A stretch of 52,131 nucleotides of DNA, taken from positions 1 to 52,131 of the forward strand of contig JAUJOK010000035.1 in assembly GCA_030447685.1 (NCBI GenBank), read 5' to 3'. The position numbers and the translations under genes were made by a program. The DNA is from Armatimonadaceae bacterium. GTDB taxonomy: Bacteria > Armatimonadota > Armatimonadia > Armatimonadales > Armatimonadaceae. A model generated the notes under the pieces. The model was given only the letters and a program-made list of their open reading frames with translations. It made no database searches and was not told the DNA's origin. Shown in pieces: positions 42,219 to 50,142 of the stretch (position 1 is its first letter; each line of letters opens with the position of its first letter).

Positions 42219-43234
42219 CTAGCGCAGGGGGAAGCACATCGCCCAGGTGTGGCGGAAGTGCCAGGGCTTCGGCCCTTCGCCGGTGGCGCAGAACAGGTGG
42301 GTCGGGACGCCGTCCTGAATCAACAGGTTCGGGCGCTCCAGATTCGGCTGGACGGTGGTCGTTCCGTCGTCCCAAAGGACGGTGCGGGAATAGGCTTTGG
42401 GCGGGTCGGCGATAGTCCAGTTCAGGCAGTCCTGACTGGTGGCGTAGATGCCCGCGCCCCATTCGCCGGTGATGCCCCCGCTGTCGTTCTTGAAGTCGTC
42501 TTTCATGATGACGTGGAACCTGCCGTCGGCGTGCCACAGGAACGGGTCCTCGACATGGAAGTCCGGGTTCTCGAACTGAAAGATCGGGTCGTCGCTCAGG
42601 CGCTCGTAGGGGCCGAGGGGGTGCGGGGCGCGGGTTATCCCCAGTTGCAGCGTCGCGCCGTCGCCGCTGCGCGACTTGTAGATCATATAGGTCGTGCCGT
42701 CCGGCAGGATCGCCGCCGAGGGGTTAGTGGTCGCCGTGCCGTCCCACTTGCCGGGGTGCGGCTCCAGCAGCGGCCTGTCCGGGCGAATCCACGGGCCGAA
42801 GACGCTTTTACTATAGGCCAGCCCGATGCGCTTGCGGTTCCAGACGCGCACATACCGCTCGTGATCTATCTTCTCGCCGGGGACGGGGTACGGCTCGTCG
42901 TAGGTCGACCCGAAGTAGTACAGCAGGTAGGTGTCGCCGAACTTCTTGACCGACGGGTTGTGCTGGTTGCGGCCATCGAAGAAGCCGGGTCGCGCGGGCC
43001 GAGCACGACCTCCTCAAAGGTGTACGGCCCCTCCGGCGTGTCGCTGGAGGCCCGGACGATCTCGCAGTTGAACAGCCAGTGCGGGGACATCGGGTACGTT
43101 TTGGGCCACCGGGAGGCGAACATATGAAAGCGGTCGTCGTCGCCTTTGACCACGGAGCCGCACCAGACCCAGTAGTCGGGCATATTCAACCCGCCGTTTC
43201 TGGGGGCGGGCAGCAGTCGCTGGAGGAAGTTCAT
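42219..43234 (-). pseudogene. GH43-like glycoside hydrolase, one frame change
   Basis: ATG 43234. The five-bladed beta-propeller pattern is visible: MPDYWVWCGSVVKGDDDRFH, MFASRWPKTYPMSPHWLFNC, then after a single missing C near 42990 the frame continues FFDGRNQHNPSVKKFGDTYL, LAYSKSVFGPWIRPDRPLLE, TNPSAAILPDGTTYMIYKSR, EDPFLWHADGRFHVIMKDDF, and ends WHFRHTWAMCFPLR. This is the GH43/GH117-like clan; acidic catalytic residues in the first blade cannot be fixed by eye. The gene is nine bases from the kinase start and on the same strand. Frame loss is in CCC, consistent with a homopolymer error. Confidence 0.7.
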
Positions 43235-43275
43235 CGGGTGTTCTTTTATGATACCCCAGACAATCTGCCGGTGGG

Positions 43276-44245
43276 TTAATCGCCGGTGTCGTCACCGACA
43301 TAGCGCGCCCAGAAATCTTCGGTGATAGCGTCGGGGTCGGAGGGCACACCCTGGCGGGCGAAGTAATCGCAGACACGGGTAACGTCGCGCTGAAGGATGA
43401 AGCGGGCGTTGGAGTTGCCCCGGCGGCTGCTCACCTGGGGAAAGTCGATCAGGGTGATCTTGCCCTGCCAGTACAGGATGTTATAGGCGGACAGGTCGCC
43501 GTGCACCATCTCCTGCTCCAGCATCAGCGCGATATTTCGCAGCGCTTCCCGGAACAGCGGCTCCGCTTCCTGCGGCTCCAGCGACACCTCGCTCAAGGTC
43601 GGCGCGGCGCGCTGCGTATCGCCCTGAAAGCTCATCAGGAGCGCGTTTTCCCCGGACGCGATAGGCTGGGGCACCGCGCCGCCGCTGCGGAACAGGCGGT
43701 CCAGCGTCGTGAACTCGTGCATCAGCCACGACGTGTGCGCCACCTGCATTCCAAACGCCGTCTTTTTCCCCTAAAGCGCGCATAACGCGGCTGTCCGACT
43801 TCTTTACCGCCGTGCCTTCCGCCGTCAGCACCGCGCGTCCTTCCTGATACATCTTATCGTTTCGCAGATTGCGGAACTTGCGGGGGCGGTACACCTTGGC
43901 GGCGACCAATCCGAAGCCGGTGGCCGGGTGGGCTTCGCAGCAGTAGACACTGGCCTCCTTGCCGCCTTTCACATGGGTCAGCACGTCGGTAATCAGTTCC
44001 TGCTCGTAGAACGGTCTGAGCGACGACAGCAGCCAGCCTTCCTCGTGGCGGCTGGGCTTGTACGTGGTCTGGAAATCGCCCGCCCCGTCCGGCGCATCGG
44101 TCAGCGTAGCGACGATCTCGCCGTGCGAGCGTTTCTGGCGCGGCTTTTTGTACTCATGCGGAGCCGGGTCATACAGCGCCTCTTAACGCTCGTATACGTC
44201 GCTTTCGCTGTCAACGATGTCGGTGTCTGCTGAATCGGTTGTCAA
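43276..44245 (-). pseudogene. RIO1-type protein kinase with in-frame TAA and one frame change
   Basis: TTG 44245 with AAGGA upstream begins LTTDSADTDIVDSESDVYER, then TAA (44183-44185), then in the same frame EALYDPAPHEYKKPRQKRSH, ITDVLTHVKGGKEASVYCCE (ATP loop), AAKVYRPRKFRNLRNDKMYQ. A frame change near 43760 leads to HTSWLMHEFTTLDRLFRSGG, EQEMVHGDLSAYNILYWQGK with the catalytic HGDxxxxN, and ITLIDFPQVSSRRGN with the metal-binding IDFPQ. All RIO catalytic residues are intact. A GTG or CTG start after the TAA has no good ribosome-binding site. RIO kinases in bacteria are little studied; the substrate is unknown. Confidence 0.8.
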
Positions 44246-44337
44246 TGCGGGTTTCCTTGAAGGCCGGTCTGCGCGCTGCGCGGCGCTCGCTGCGGCGCGT
44301 CTCAGCCCTGTATCGCCGTGACAGCCTTGCTTGCTAA

Positions 44338-44404
44338 GAGAGGGCAAAGAAAAGGCCCTCCTGCCCCCAAACTTGTTGGGCGAGGGGGGGCTTTTCTTTG
44401 CCTC
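44338..44404. terminator. Long imperfect hairpin between RIO kinase and beta-mannosidase
   Basis: AGAGGGCAAAGAAAAGGCCC and GGGCTTTTCTTTGCCTCT-like arms around a GGGCAGG-type loop. Both flanks end in A/T-rich runs. It could terminate transcription in either direction or form the 5' structure of the beta-mannosidase message. Confidence 0.65.
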
Positions 44405-44442
44405 TGGTCAATCGGAGCGGAAACGTGTAAAATAGCAGTCAC

Positions 44443-46971
44443 ATGCACGATTCCCTGTCCCTCAACGGCGAGTGGGGCCTGGCGTACACGGACGACACCC
44501 CCCTTCATTATGTCGCGGAGCAGCTTCCCGGCAAGCGTCTGCTTCCCGCAGCCGTTCCCGCGCCGATACACCAGGTTCTGATGGATCACGGCCTGCTGGA
44601 CGACCCGCGCCTGGGTTTGAACGCTTTGCGCGCGCGCTGGGTCGAGGAGCAGTTCTGGATTTACCGGCGCACGTTCGACGCCCCGGAAGCGGCGCTGGGT
44701 GTCTCCTCCTGGCTCGTCTTCGAGAAGCTGGAATACGACGCCATCATTTACCTGAACGGCGTGGAGGTCGGGCGGCACGCCAACGCCCATCGCCCCGCCC
44801 GCATCGACGTTACCGGTAAGTTGCGCGCGGGCGAGAACGTCCTGGCCGTGCGCCTGGAAACCGGCCTTTTCGCCGATGCGGATAAGCCCGGCGCGGAGTA
44901 CCGCAGCACCCCGCAGTCGCTTCTTTCCAAGATACACTGGCAGCGCAAAGGGCAGTGGCAGCGCGGCTGGGACTGGCAGCAGCGTCTGATGAACGTCGGC
45001 ATTCTCGGCGATGTGCACCTGGAGTGGGGTGAGGGGCCGGTTGTCTTGCAGACGCAGGTGTTTGCCGTTCCGTCCCCGGACTTAGCAGAGGCCACCTTCA
45101 CGGCGCGCGTTGCGGTGCTTAACCCGGAAAAGGGGCGGGTGCTTGCGACCCTGCGTATTGAAGTTCCCGGCGCTTTTGCACATGTTAGGGGATTCGAGCT
45201 TCCCACAGGGGAGAGCATTCAGGAAGTATCCTTGCCACTTGAATCTCCGCAGCTCTGGTGGCCCATTGGTCACGGGGAACAGCACCGGTACCGGGTTAAG
45301 GTTACGTTTACCAGCAGTTCGGATCAGACCGGCACCGATTATCGGGTGGAGAGATGGACGGGCGTCCGCAAGGTCGAGGTAGACCAGTCGCCGCACCCGG
45401 TCGAGGGGCGGCACTTCATCCTCAAAATCAATGACCGGCCTATCTTTTGCAAGGGCGGCAACTGGGTGCCCGCCGATATGCTGTATTCGACGGTGACGCC
45501 GGAGCGGTACCGCGAACTCGTAGATTTGGCTATCGGCGCGAACTTCAATATGCTGCGTATCTGGGGCGGTGGCATCTTCGCTGACTCCGCCCTGCTGGAC
45601 TACTGCGACGAAAAGGGCATTCTGGTCTGGCACGACCTGCTTTTTGCCTGCTCCAAGTACCCCGGCGACTTTCCCGACTTCGCCGCCGAGGTGCGCCGCG
45701 AGGTGACGTGGGCAGTGCGCGAGATGGCGCATCACCCGTCGCTGGTGGTCTGGTGCGGCAACAACGAAGTCGAGGAGGCAGACTGGAACTGGGGCTGGGA
45801 TCGTTTTTACCGGACGCACCCGCACTACGCCCTGTTCCACCACGACCTGCCGCAGATCGTCACCCGCGAAGACCCCAGCAAGTTCTACTGGATAAGCTCG
45901 CCCTATTCGCCCGATTACAAAAACCCGACCGACCCGACCGTGGGCGATCAGCACCCGTGGGGAGTCTCGCTGCGGCAGCCCGGCGGCGCGGACTGGTGGG
46001 ATTATCGTAAGTACGTTGACCGATTCCCGAACGAAGGCGGCGTGCTGGGCGCGTCATCGCTCGCGACCCTGCGCCAGTTTCTGCCCGAAAACGAGCGGTA
46101 TCTGCTATCGCCGTCCTGGGAGTACCATGACAACCCGTTTGCGCTGAACGGAGCGAAGCCCGGCGACCTGGGCCGCGCCTACCAGACCGTCGCCCTCTGG
46201 ACGGGCCGTGACCCGCTGACGATGGACTGGGAAGAGTACGCCTTTGCGAGCGCGCTGCTCCAGGCCGAGGGGCTGACCGAGTACATTTCCAACTATCGCC
46301 GCCGCATGTTCTCGTCGGCTGCGGCTATCTTCTGGATGTACAACGATTCCTGGCCCGCGACCCACGGCTGGACGATTGTGGACTACTACCGGCGCAAGAA
46401 GCTCGCCTACCACCCCGTGCGCCGCGCCTTTGCTCCCGTGACAGTCGTTGTGGCGGAGGAGGGGGGAGTTATCGGTATCTACGGGATCAATGAAACGCAG
46501 CACGAGTGGAGGGGCGATATTTTCTGGGGCTGGTGTTCCTTTTCCGGCGAGAATACGGGCGGCCATAGCGGGCGGGAGCCTGTAACGTTACCGCCGAATT
46601 CCTCAAGCGAGTTAACACGGTTTCCCCTGTTAGATGAAGTGTCTTTAACAAAAGAATTCGCTTATGCATCCCTCTACGATGATCGGGAAGGTCTTGTCGC
46701 GCAGAACCGGCAATTCTTCGCTCGATTTGACAGATTAGACTTGGTGCCGAATCCTCACATTACTCTGATGCGGGGCGGCGGCAGGCTTGTGCTTGTTGCG
46801 GAAGCTTTTGTTTGGGGCGTGTGTCTGGACGTGGACGGCGAAGCGCCGCTGGCCGACAACTGCTTCGATCTGTTGCCCGGCATTCCCTACACGCTGCCCT
46901 GGCCGGACGAACTGGGCGAACCGCGCATCGTCCGCACCGGCAATCAGTTATTCCACGCAACGAACGAGTAA
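44443..46971 (+). CDS. GH2 beta-mannosidase
   Basis: 842 residues from ATG 44443. Jelly-roll N-terminal domain (about 1-180: LSLNGEWGLAYTDD, WIYRRTFDAPEAALGVSSWL, YLNGVEVGRHANAHRPARID), immunoglobulin-like domain, then the catalytic TIM barrel (about 295-600). The acid/base Glu442 lies in VWCGNNEVEE and the predicted nucleophile Glu531 in RFPNEGGVLG. The GH2 signature FCKGGNWVPADMLYSTVTPE, LRIWGGGIFADSALLDYCDE and LVWHDLLFACSKYPGDFPDF are present. It hydrolyses terminal beta-mannose from manno-oligosaccharides or N-glycan-type cores. No signal peptide, so it acts in the cytoplasm on imported sugars. Five bases before the next gene: an operon. Confidence 0.92.
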   Translation: MHDSLSLNGEWGLAYTDDTPLHYVAEQLPGKRLLPAAVPAPIHQVLMDHGLLDDPRLGLNALRARWVEEQFWIYRRTFDAPEAALGVSSWLVFEKLEYDAIIYLNGVEVGRHANAHRPARIDVTGKLRAGENVLAVRLETGLFADADKPGAEYRSTPQSLLSKIHWQRKGQWQRGWDWQQRLMNVGILGDVHLEWGEGPVVLQTQVFAVPSPDLAEATFTARVAVLNPEKGRVLATLRIEVPGAFAHVRGFELPTGESIQEVSLPLESPQLWWPIGHGEQHRYRVKVTFTSSSDQTGTDYRVERWTGVRKVEVDQSPHPVEGRHFILKINDRPIFCKGGNWVPADMLYSTVTPERYRELVDLAIGANFNMLRIWGGGIFADSALLDYCDEKGILVWHDLLFACSKYPGDFPDFAAEVRREVTWAVREMAHHPSLVVWCGNNEVEEADWNWGWDRFYRTHPHYALFHHDLPQIVTREDPSKFYWISSPYSPDYKNPTDPTVGDQHPWGVSLRQPGGADWWDYRKYVDRFPNEGGVLGASSLATLRQFLPENERYLLSPSWEYHDNPFALNGAKPGDLGRAYQTVALWTGRDPLTMDWEEYAFASALLQAEGLTEYISNYRRRMFSSAAAIFWMYNDSWPATHGWTIVDYYRRKKLAYHPVRRAFAPVTVVVAEEGGVIGIYGINETQHEWRGDIFWGWCSFSGENTGGHSGREPVTLPPNSSSELTRFPLLDEVSLTKEFAYASLYDDREGLVAQNRQFFARFDRLDLVPNPHITLMRGGGRLVLVAEAFVWGVCLDVDGEAPLADNCFDLLPGIPYTLPWPDELGEPRIVRTGNQLFHATNE

Positions 46972-46976
46972 GAAAA

Positions 46977-48995
46977 ATGGCAATATCAACCCCCAAGGTA
47001 GGAACCGTGCCCCAGCCCGGAACGCAGGCAACGACGGAGGAGCAGGCGGCAGCGGCGACGCCGGTAACGCGCAGTAAGGCCGTGACGCTGCGTTCGGTGC
47101 TGCTGTGTCTGATTCTGCTGCCCATCAATGCCTACTGGGTCGTGCAGATGGAGATCGTCCGCTACTCCGCGCACCCGACCACTATCTCGCTGTTCTTCAA
47201 CACCATCTTCATCCTGCTCTGCCTTACCCTGATAAACCGGGGTGTCCGGCGTGTCGCGCCGCGCGCGGCGCTGGAGCGCGGCGAGATGCTGCTGGTTTAT
47301 TCCATCCTGTCCATCGGTTCCGCCGTCGCCGGGCACGATATGCTCCAGGTGTTCGTCCCCATGCTCACCTACTCGTTCAAGCACGCCACGGCGGGCAACG
47401 ACTGGGCGAACCTCGTAAACCCCCGGCTGCCCGCCGGGCTGTTTATCGGGGATGAAAAGATATACGCGGGCTACTACTACGGGCACGATACGGTCTGGCG
47501 GATGCACTATATCCGGGCGTGGATGCCGGTCGTGCTGGCGTGGACGGCGTTTGTTTCGACCCTGCTGTTCGTCATGCTGTGCATCAACGCCATTCTGCGG
47601 AAGCAGTGGACGGACAACGAGCGCCTGACCTATCCCATCATTCAGCTGCCGCTTCAGATCACCAACGAGGAGGCGTTTGAAAAGAAGGGGCTGTTCCGCA
47701 ATAAGCTGTTCTGGATCGGGTTCGTTATCGCCGGGACCATCGACATGGTCAACAGCCTGAACCTGTACTATCCCTCCATTCCGACCATCCTGACCCCCGG
47801 CTTCGGCAACAGCTTCGTGGACATCGGGCCGCTGATAACCACGAAGCCCTGGAACGCCATTGGCTGGACGCCGCTGTCGTTTTATCCGTTCATGATCGGC
47901 CTGGGCGTGCTGATGCCGCTCGACTTTCTCTTCTCGACGTTCTTCTTTTACTGGTTCTGGAAGCTTCAGCGGGTCGCCTCGGTCGCGATGGCCCTCGATC
48001 AGACCTCACGCTTCCCGTACACCGAAAATCAGGCGTTCGGTGCCTATCTGTCGTTCTGTCTGTACTCCATCTGGATCAGCCGGGGCTATCTCAAGCAGGT
48101 CGGGCGGCGCGCATTCGGCGAGCCGTCCACCCTGGACGACAGCCAGGAGCCGATGACCTACCGCGCCGCGCTCTTAGGAATGATCTGCGGGGTCGGCGCG
48201 CTGGTCGCCTTTGCCACCTATCTGGGCATGACCTGGTGGATCGGGATTCTGTTCTTCCTGATGTACTTCGCGCTCGCGCTCGCTATCACCCGCATGCGCG
48301 CGGAACTGGGCACGCCCGTCCACGACCTCCATTTCACCGGCCCGGAAACCATCATGACCCGTGTGGCCGGGAGCCGCGCCTTCGATGCGGGCAACCTGAC
48401 CGTCATGGCCCTGTTTTTCTGGTTCAACCGCGCCTACCGCTCCCACCCCATGCCGCACCAGCTGGAAGCCTACAAGCTGGCCGAGCAGACCAATACCAGC
48501 TTCCGCCGCTGGCACGGCGCGATGCTGGGGCTGGGCGCGGCGGCGGTGTTTGTCACCTTCTGGGTCGTGCTGCACCTGATGTACGATTACGGCGCGGAGG
48601 GGCAGTCGCGCATGACCTTCGGGGCCGAGCCGTTCAACACGCTGACCACCTGGCGCAAGTTGCCGGAGTCGGGCAAACTGCCGGAGTTTCTGGCGATACT
48701 GGTCGGCTTCGGCATCGCGCTGGTGCTGCAATGGCTCCGCGTCATCTTCCCCTGGTGGCCGCTGCACCCGCTGGCGTATGCCGTCACCTCGTCCTGGGAG
48801 ATCAATCTGGTGTGGCTGCCGCTGTTCCTCGCCTGGATATGCAAGTCGCTGATCCTGCGCTACGGCGGCGGCGCGGCGTTCCGTCGTTCCCTGCCGTTCT
48901 TCTTCGGCCTGATGCTCGGTCAGTTCGTCATCGGCAGCTTGTGGAACATCCTGGGCATCGCGCTGGGCATCCCGACCTACCAGTTCTGGCAGTAG
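46977..48995 (+). CDS. Large polytopic membrane protein (DUF6785/6784-like)
   Basis: 672 residues from ATG 46977; start five bases after the beta-mannosidase stop. An Ala/Thr-rich N-terminus of 35 residues precedes about twelve hydrophobic segments: SVLLCLILLPINAYWVVQME, LFFNTIFILLCLTLINRGVR, VVLAWTAFVSTLLFVMLCIN, FWIGFVIAGTIDMVNSLNLY, FWKLQRVASVAMALDQTSRF, LMYFALALAITRMRAELGTP, LSLPFFFGLMLGQFVIGSLW. The features RHELG-like RMRAELGTPVHDLHFTGPE and W-rich loops match the membrane family I know from Armatimonadota as DUF6785/DUF6784. No transport motif is known; a sugar or oligosaccharide permease that feeds the beta-mannosidase is an inference from the operon. Confidence 0.72.
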   Translation: MAISTPKVGTVPQPGTQATTEEQAAAATPVTRSKAVTLRSVLLCLILLPINAYWVVQMEIVRYSAHPTTISLFFNTIFILLCLTLINRGVRRVAPRAALERGEMLLVYSILSIGSAVAGHDMLQVFVPMLTYSFKHATAGNDWANLVNPRLPAGLFIGDEKIYAGYYYGHDTVWRMHYIRAWMPVVLAWTAFVSTLLFVMLCINAILRKQWTDNERLTYPIIQLPLQITNEEAFEKKGLFRNKLFWIGFVIAGTIDMVNSLNLYYPSIPTILTPGFGNSFVDIGPLITTKPWNAIGWTPLSFYPFMIGLGVLMPLDFLFSTFFFYWFWKLQRVASVAMALDQTSRFPYTENQAFGAYLSFCLYSIWISRGYLKQVGRRAFGEPSTLDDSQEPMTYRAALLGMICGVGALVAFATYLGMTWWIGILFFLMYFALALAITRMRAELGTPVHDLHFTGPETIMTRVAGSRAFDAGNLTVMALFFWFNRAYRSHPMPHQLEAYKLAEQTNTSFRRWHGAMLGLGAAAVFVTFWVVLHLMYDYGAEGQSRMTFGAEPFNTLTTWRKLPESGKLPEFLAILVGFGIALVLQWLRVIFPWWPLHPLAYAVTSSWEINLVWLPLFLAWICKSLILRYGGGAAFRRSLPFFFGLMLGQFVIGSLWNILGIALGIPTYQFWQ

Positions 48996-49012
48996 GTGGG
49001 GGCCTCTCCCGA

Positions 49013-49215
49013 AAGGGCCTCTCCCCCCTGCCCCCTCTCCCACGCTGCGGGAGAGGGGGAGGAAGAAAAGAGCCAGAGCCGCCATTGTCGGATCAAATAG
49101 TCAAAGTGCATAAGGGGGAGCCAGTTAAACGGGAAGCTTTATTAAAGCGTCAGGGTTTCCGGCAGGGACGGTACTACTGGCTCCCCCTTTCCTTTAGGAG
49201 AGGGGGCAGGGGGGA
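49013..49215. repeat. Palindromic repeats of the first and second families (I)
   Basis: 49013-49065 holds CCTCTCCCGAAAGGGCCTCTCC and a CCCTCTCCCACGCTGCGGGAGAGGG hairpin. 49112-49125 (AAGGGGGAGCCAGT) pairs perfectly with 49176-49189 (ACTGGCTCCCCCTT), 50 bases apart, and is followed by CCTTTAGGAGAGGGGG, the inverse of copy K near 11035. Nothing here looks like a gene between 48996 and 49221. Confidence 0.7.
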
Positions 49216-49221
49216 GAGGCC

Positions 49222-49911
49222 ATGAGATCACGCAAGCTGCACTATTACCTGCGCTACCACCCGCTCTGGCACCCCGGCTATTGGCTGAGACGAGCATCAA
49301 AAGCGGTCCAGCGAGTGACGTTTCGCCATTGTGTGAGCGGGCGCTATGGCAGCATCGTGGTGGTGGATTTCAACTTTGACACGACGGATGACGCCGCTTT
49401 CGTTGCGACGACGCAGGAGGCGCTGCTGCTGATCCATACGGTTTCCCCCCGTCAGTATCGCCGCATGGAGCGCGATGTGCGCTTTATCGTGAATGCGGAA
49501 CTGACTGCCGGTGGTTCCTATAATTATCTGCTGCGCGCGTGCGAGGTCGATTTCGCGCGTTACCATCTTGAGCGGCACAGCGACGATTATGAGTGGTATA
49601 TGGCCGAATATGCGTCCACTCTGGTACATGAAGCCACGCACGCGCGGCTGGACAGGATGTACTTCTCATATACGAAGCAGACGCGGGCGCGCATTGAGCG
49701 CATCTGCGTCGCCGAGCAGAACCGCTTCCTGAGCCGGTTGAAGAGCGACCGGTACGACTTCGTGAAAGACCTGGCCCAGCCATTCGATGAAGCGGACTGG
49801 CAATTCTCCTGGAATGCTTCGCGGTGGGAGCGGACTAAAAAGCTGCTCCAGCGCATTCGGGAATCCCGGCGAAAGTCGGCGCGGGGCGGATCGGATGATG
49901 GGGATGGATAG
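49222..49911 (+). CDS. Hypothetical protein with HEATH metal-binding-like motif
   Basis: 229 residues from ATG 49222 with GGAGAGG upstream. N-terminus is basic and aromatic (LHYYLRYHPLWHPGYWLRRA). The centre carries EYASTLVHEATHARLDRMYF, an HExxH motif as in zinc metallopeptidases, with a Glu or His further on as a possible third ligand (RICVAEQNRFLSRL). Strand-rich segments (SIVVVDFNFDTTDDAAFVAT, RDVRFIVNAELTAGGSYNYL) precede it. It belongs to a group of uncharacterised HEATH proteins; a peptidase or structural zinc-binding role is inferred. The TAG stop abuts palindromic element J. Confidence 0.7.
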   Translation: MRSRKLHYYLRYHPLWHPGYWLRRASKAVQRVTFRHCVSGRYGSIVVVDFNFDTTDDAAFVATTQEALLLIHTVSPRQYRRMERDVRFIVNAELTAGGSYNYLLRACEVDFARYHLERHSDDYEWYMAEYASTLVHEATHARLDRMYFSYTKQTRARIERICVAEQNRFLSRLKSDRYDFVKDLAQPFDEADWQFSWNASRWERTKKLLQRIRESRRKSARGGSDDGDG

Positions 49912-50142
49912 CCCTCACCCCCTTCCCCTCTCCCGCAGCGGGAGAGGGGTGCCTGTAGCGTTACCAACCCCGGCTTCGCCCGTTACCGGTGGTGCATCTG
50001 TAACGTTACGTGCTCTGCCTTCGCTTCGCGCCACGCCTGTTCTCTTTGCTTTCGCGCGAAGCCGGGGCTGCTTCCGTGGCAGGCTCCCCTCTCCCAGAAT
50101 TGGGAGAGGGGAAGGGGGTGAGGGCGAAACGGCGGTGAGGGC
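49911..50142. repeat. GC-rich palindromic element between convergent genes (J)
   Basis: GCCCTCAC (49911-49918) to GTGAGGGC (50118-50125), 215 bases, plus a second GTGAGGGC at 50135-50142. Blocks: CCCTTCCCCTCTCCCGCAGC, ACCAACCCCGGCTTCGCC, and the inverse GCGAAGCCGGGGCTG, CTCCCAGAATTGGGAG. It fills precisely the gap between the stop codon of the gene at 49222 and the stop codon of gcvPB (both at or next to its ends). Confidence 0.85.
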
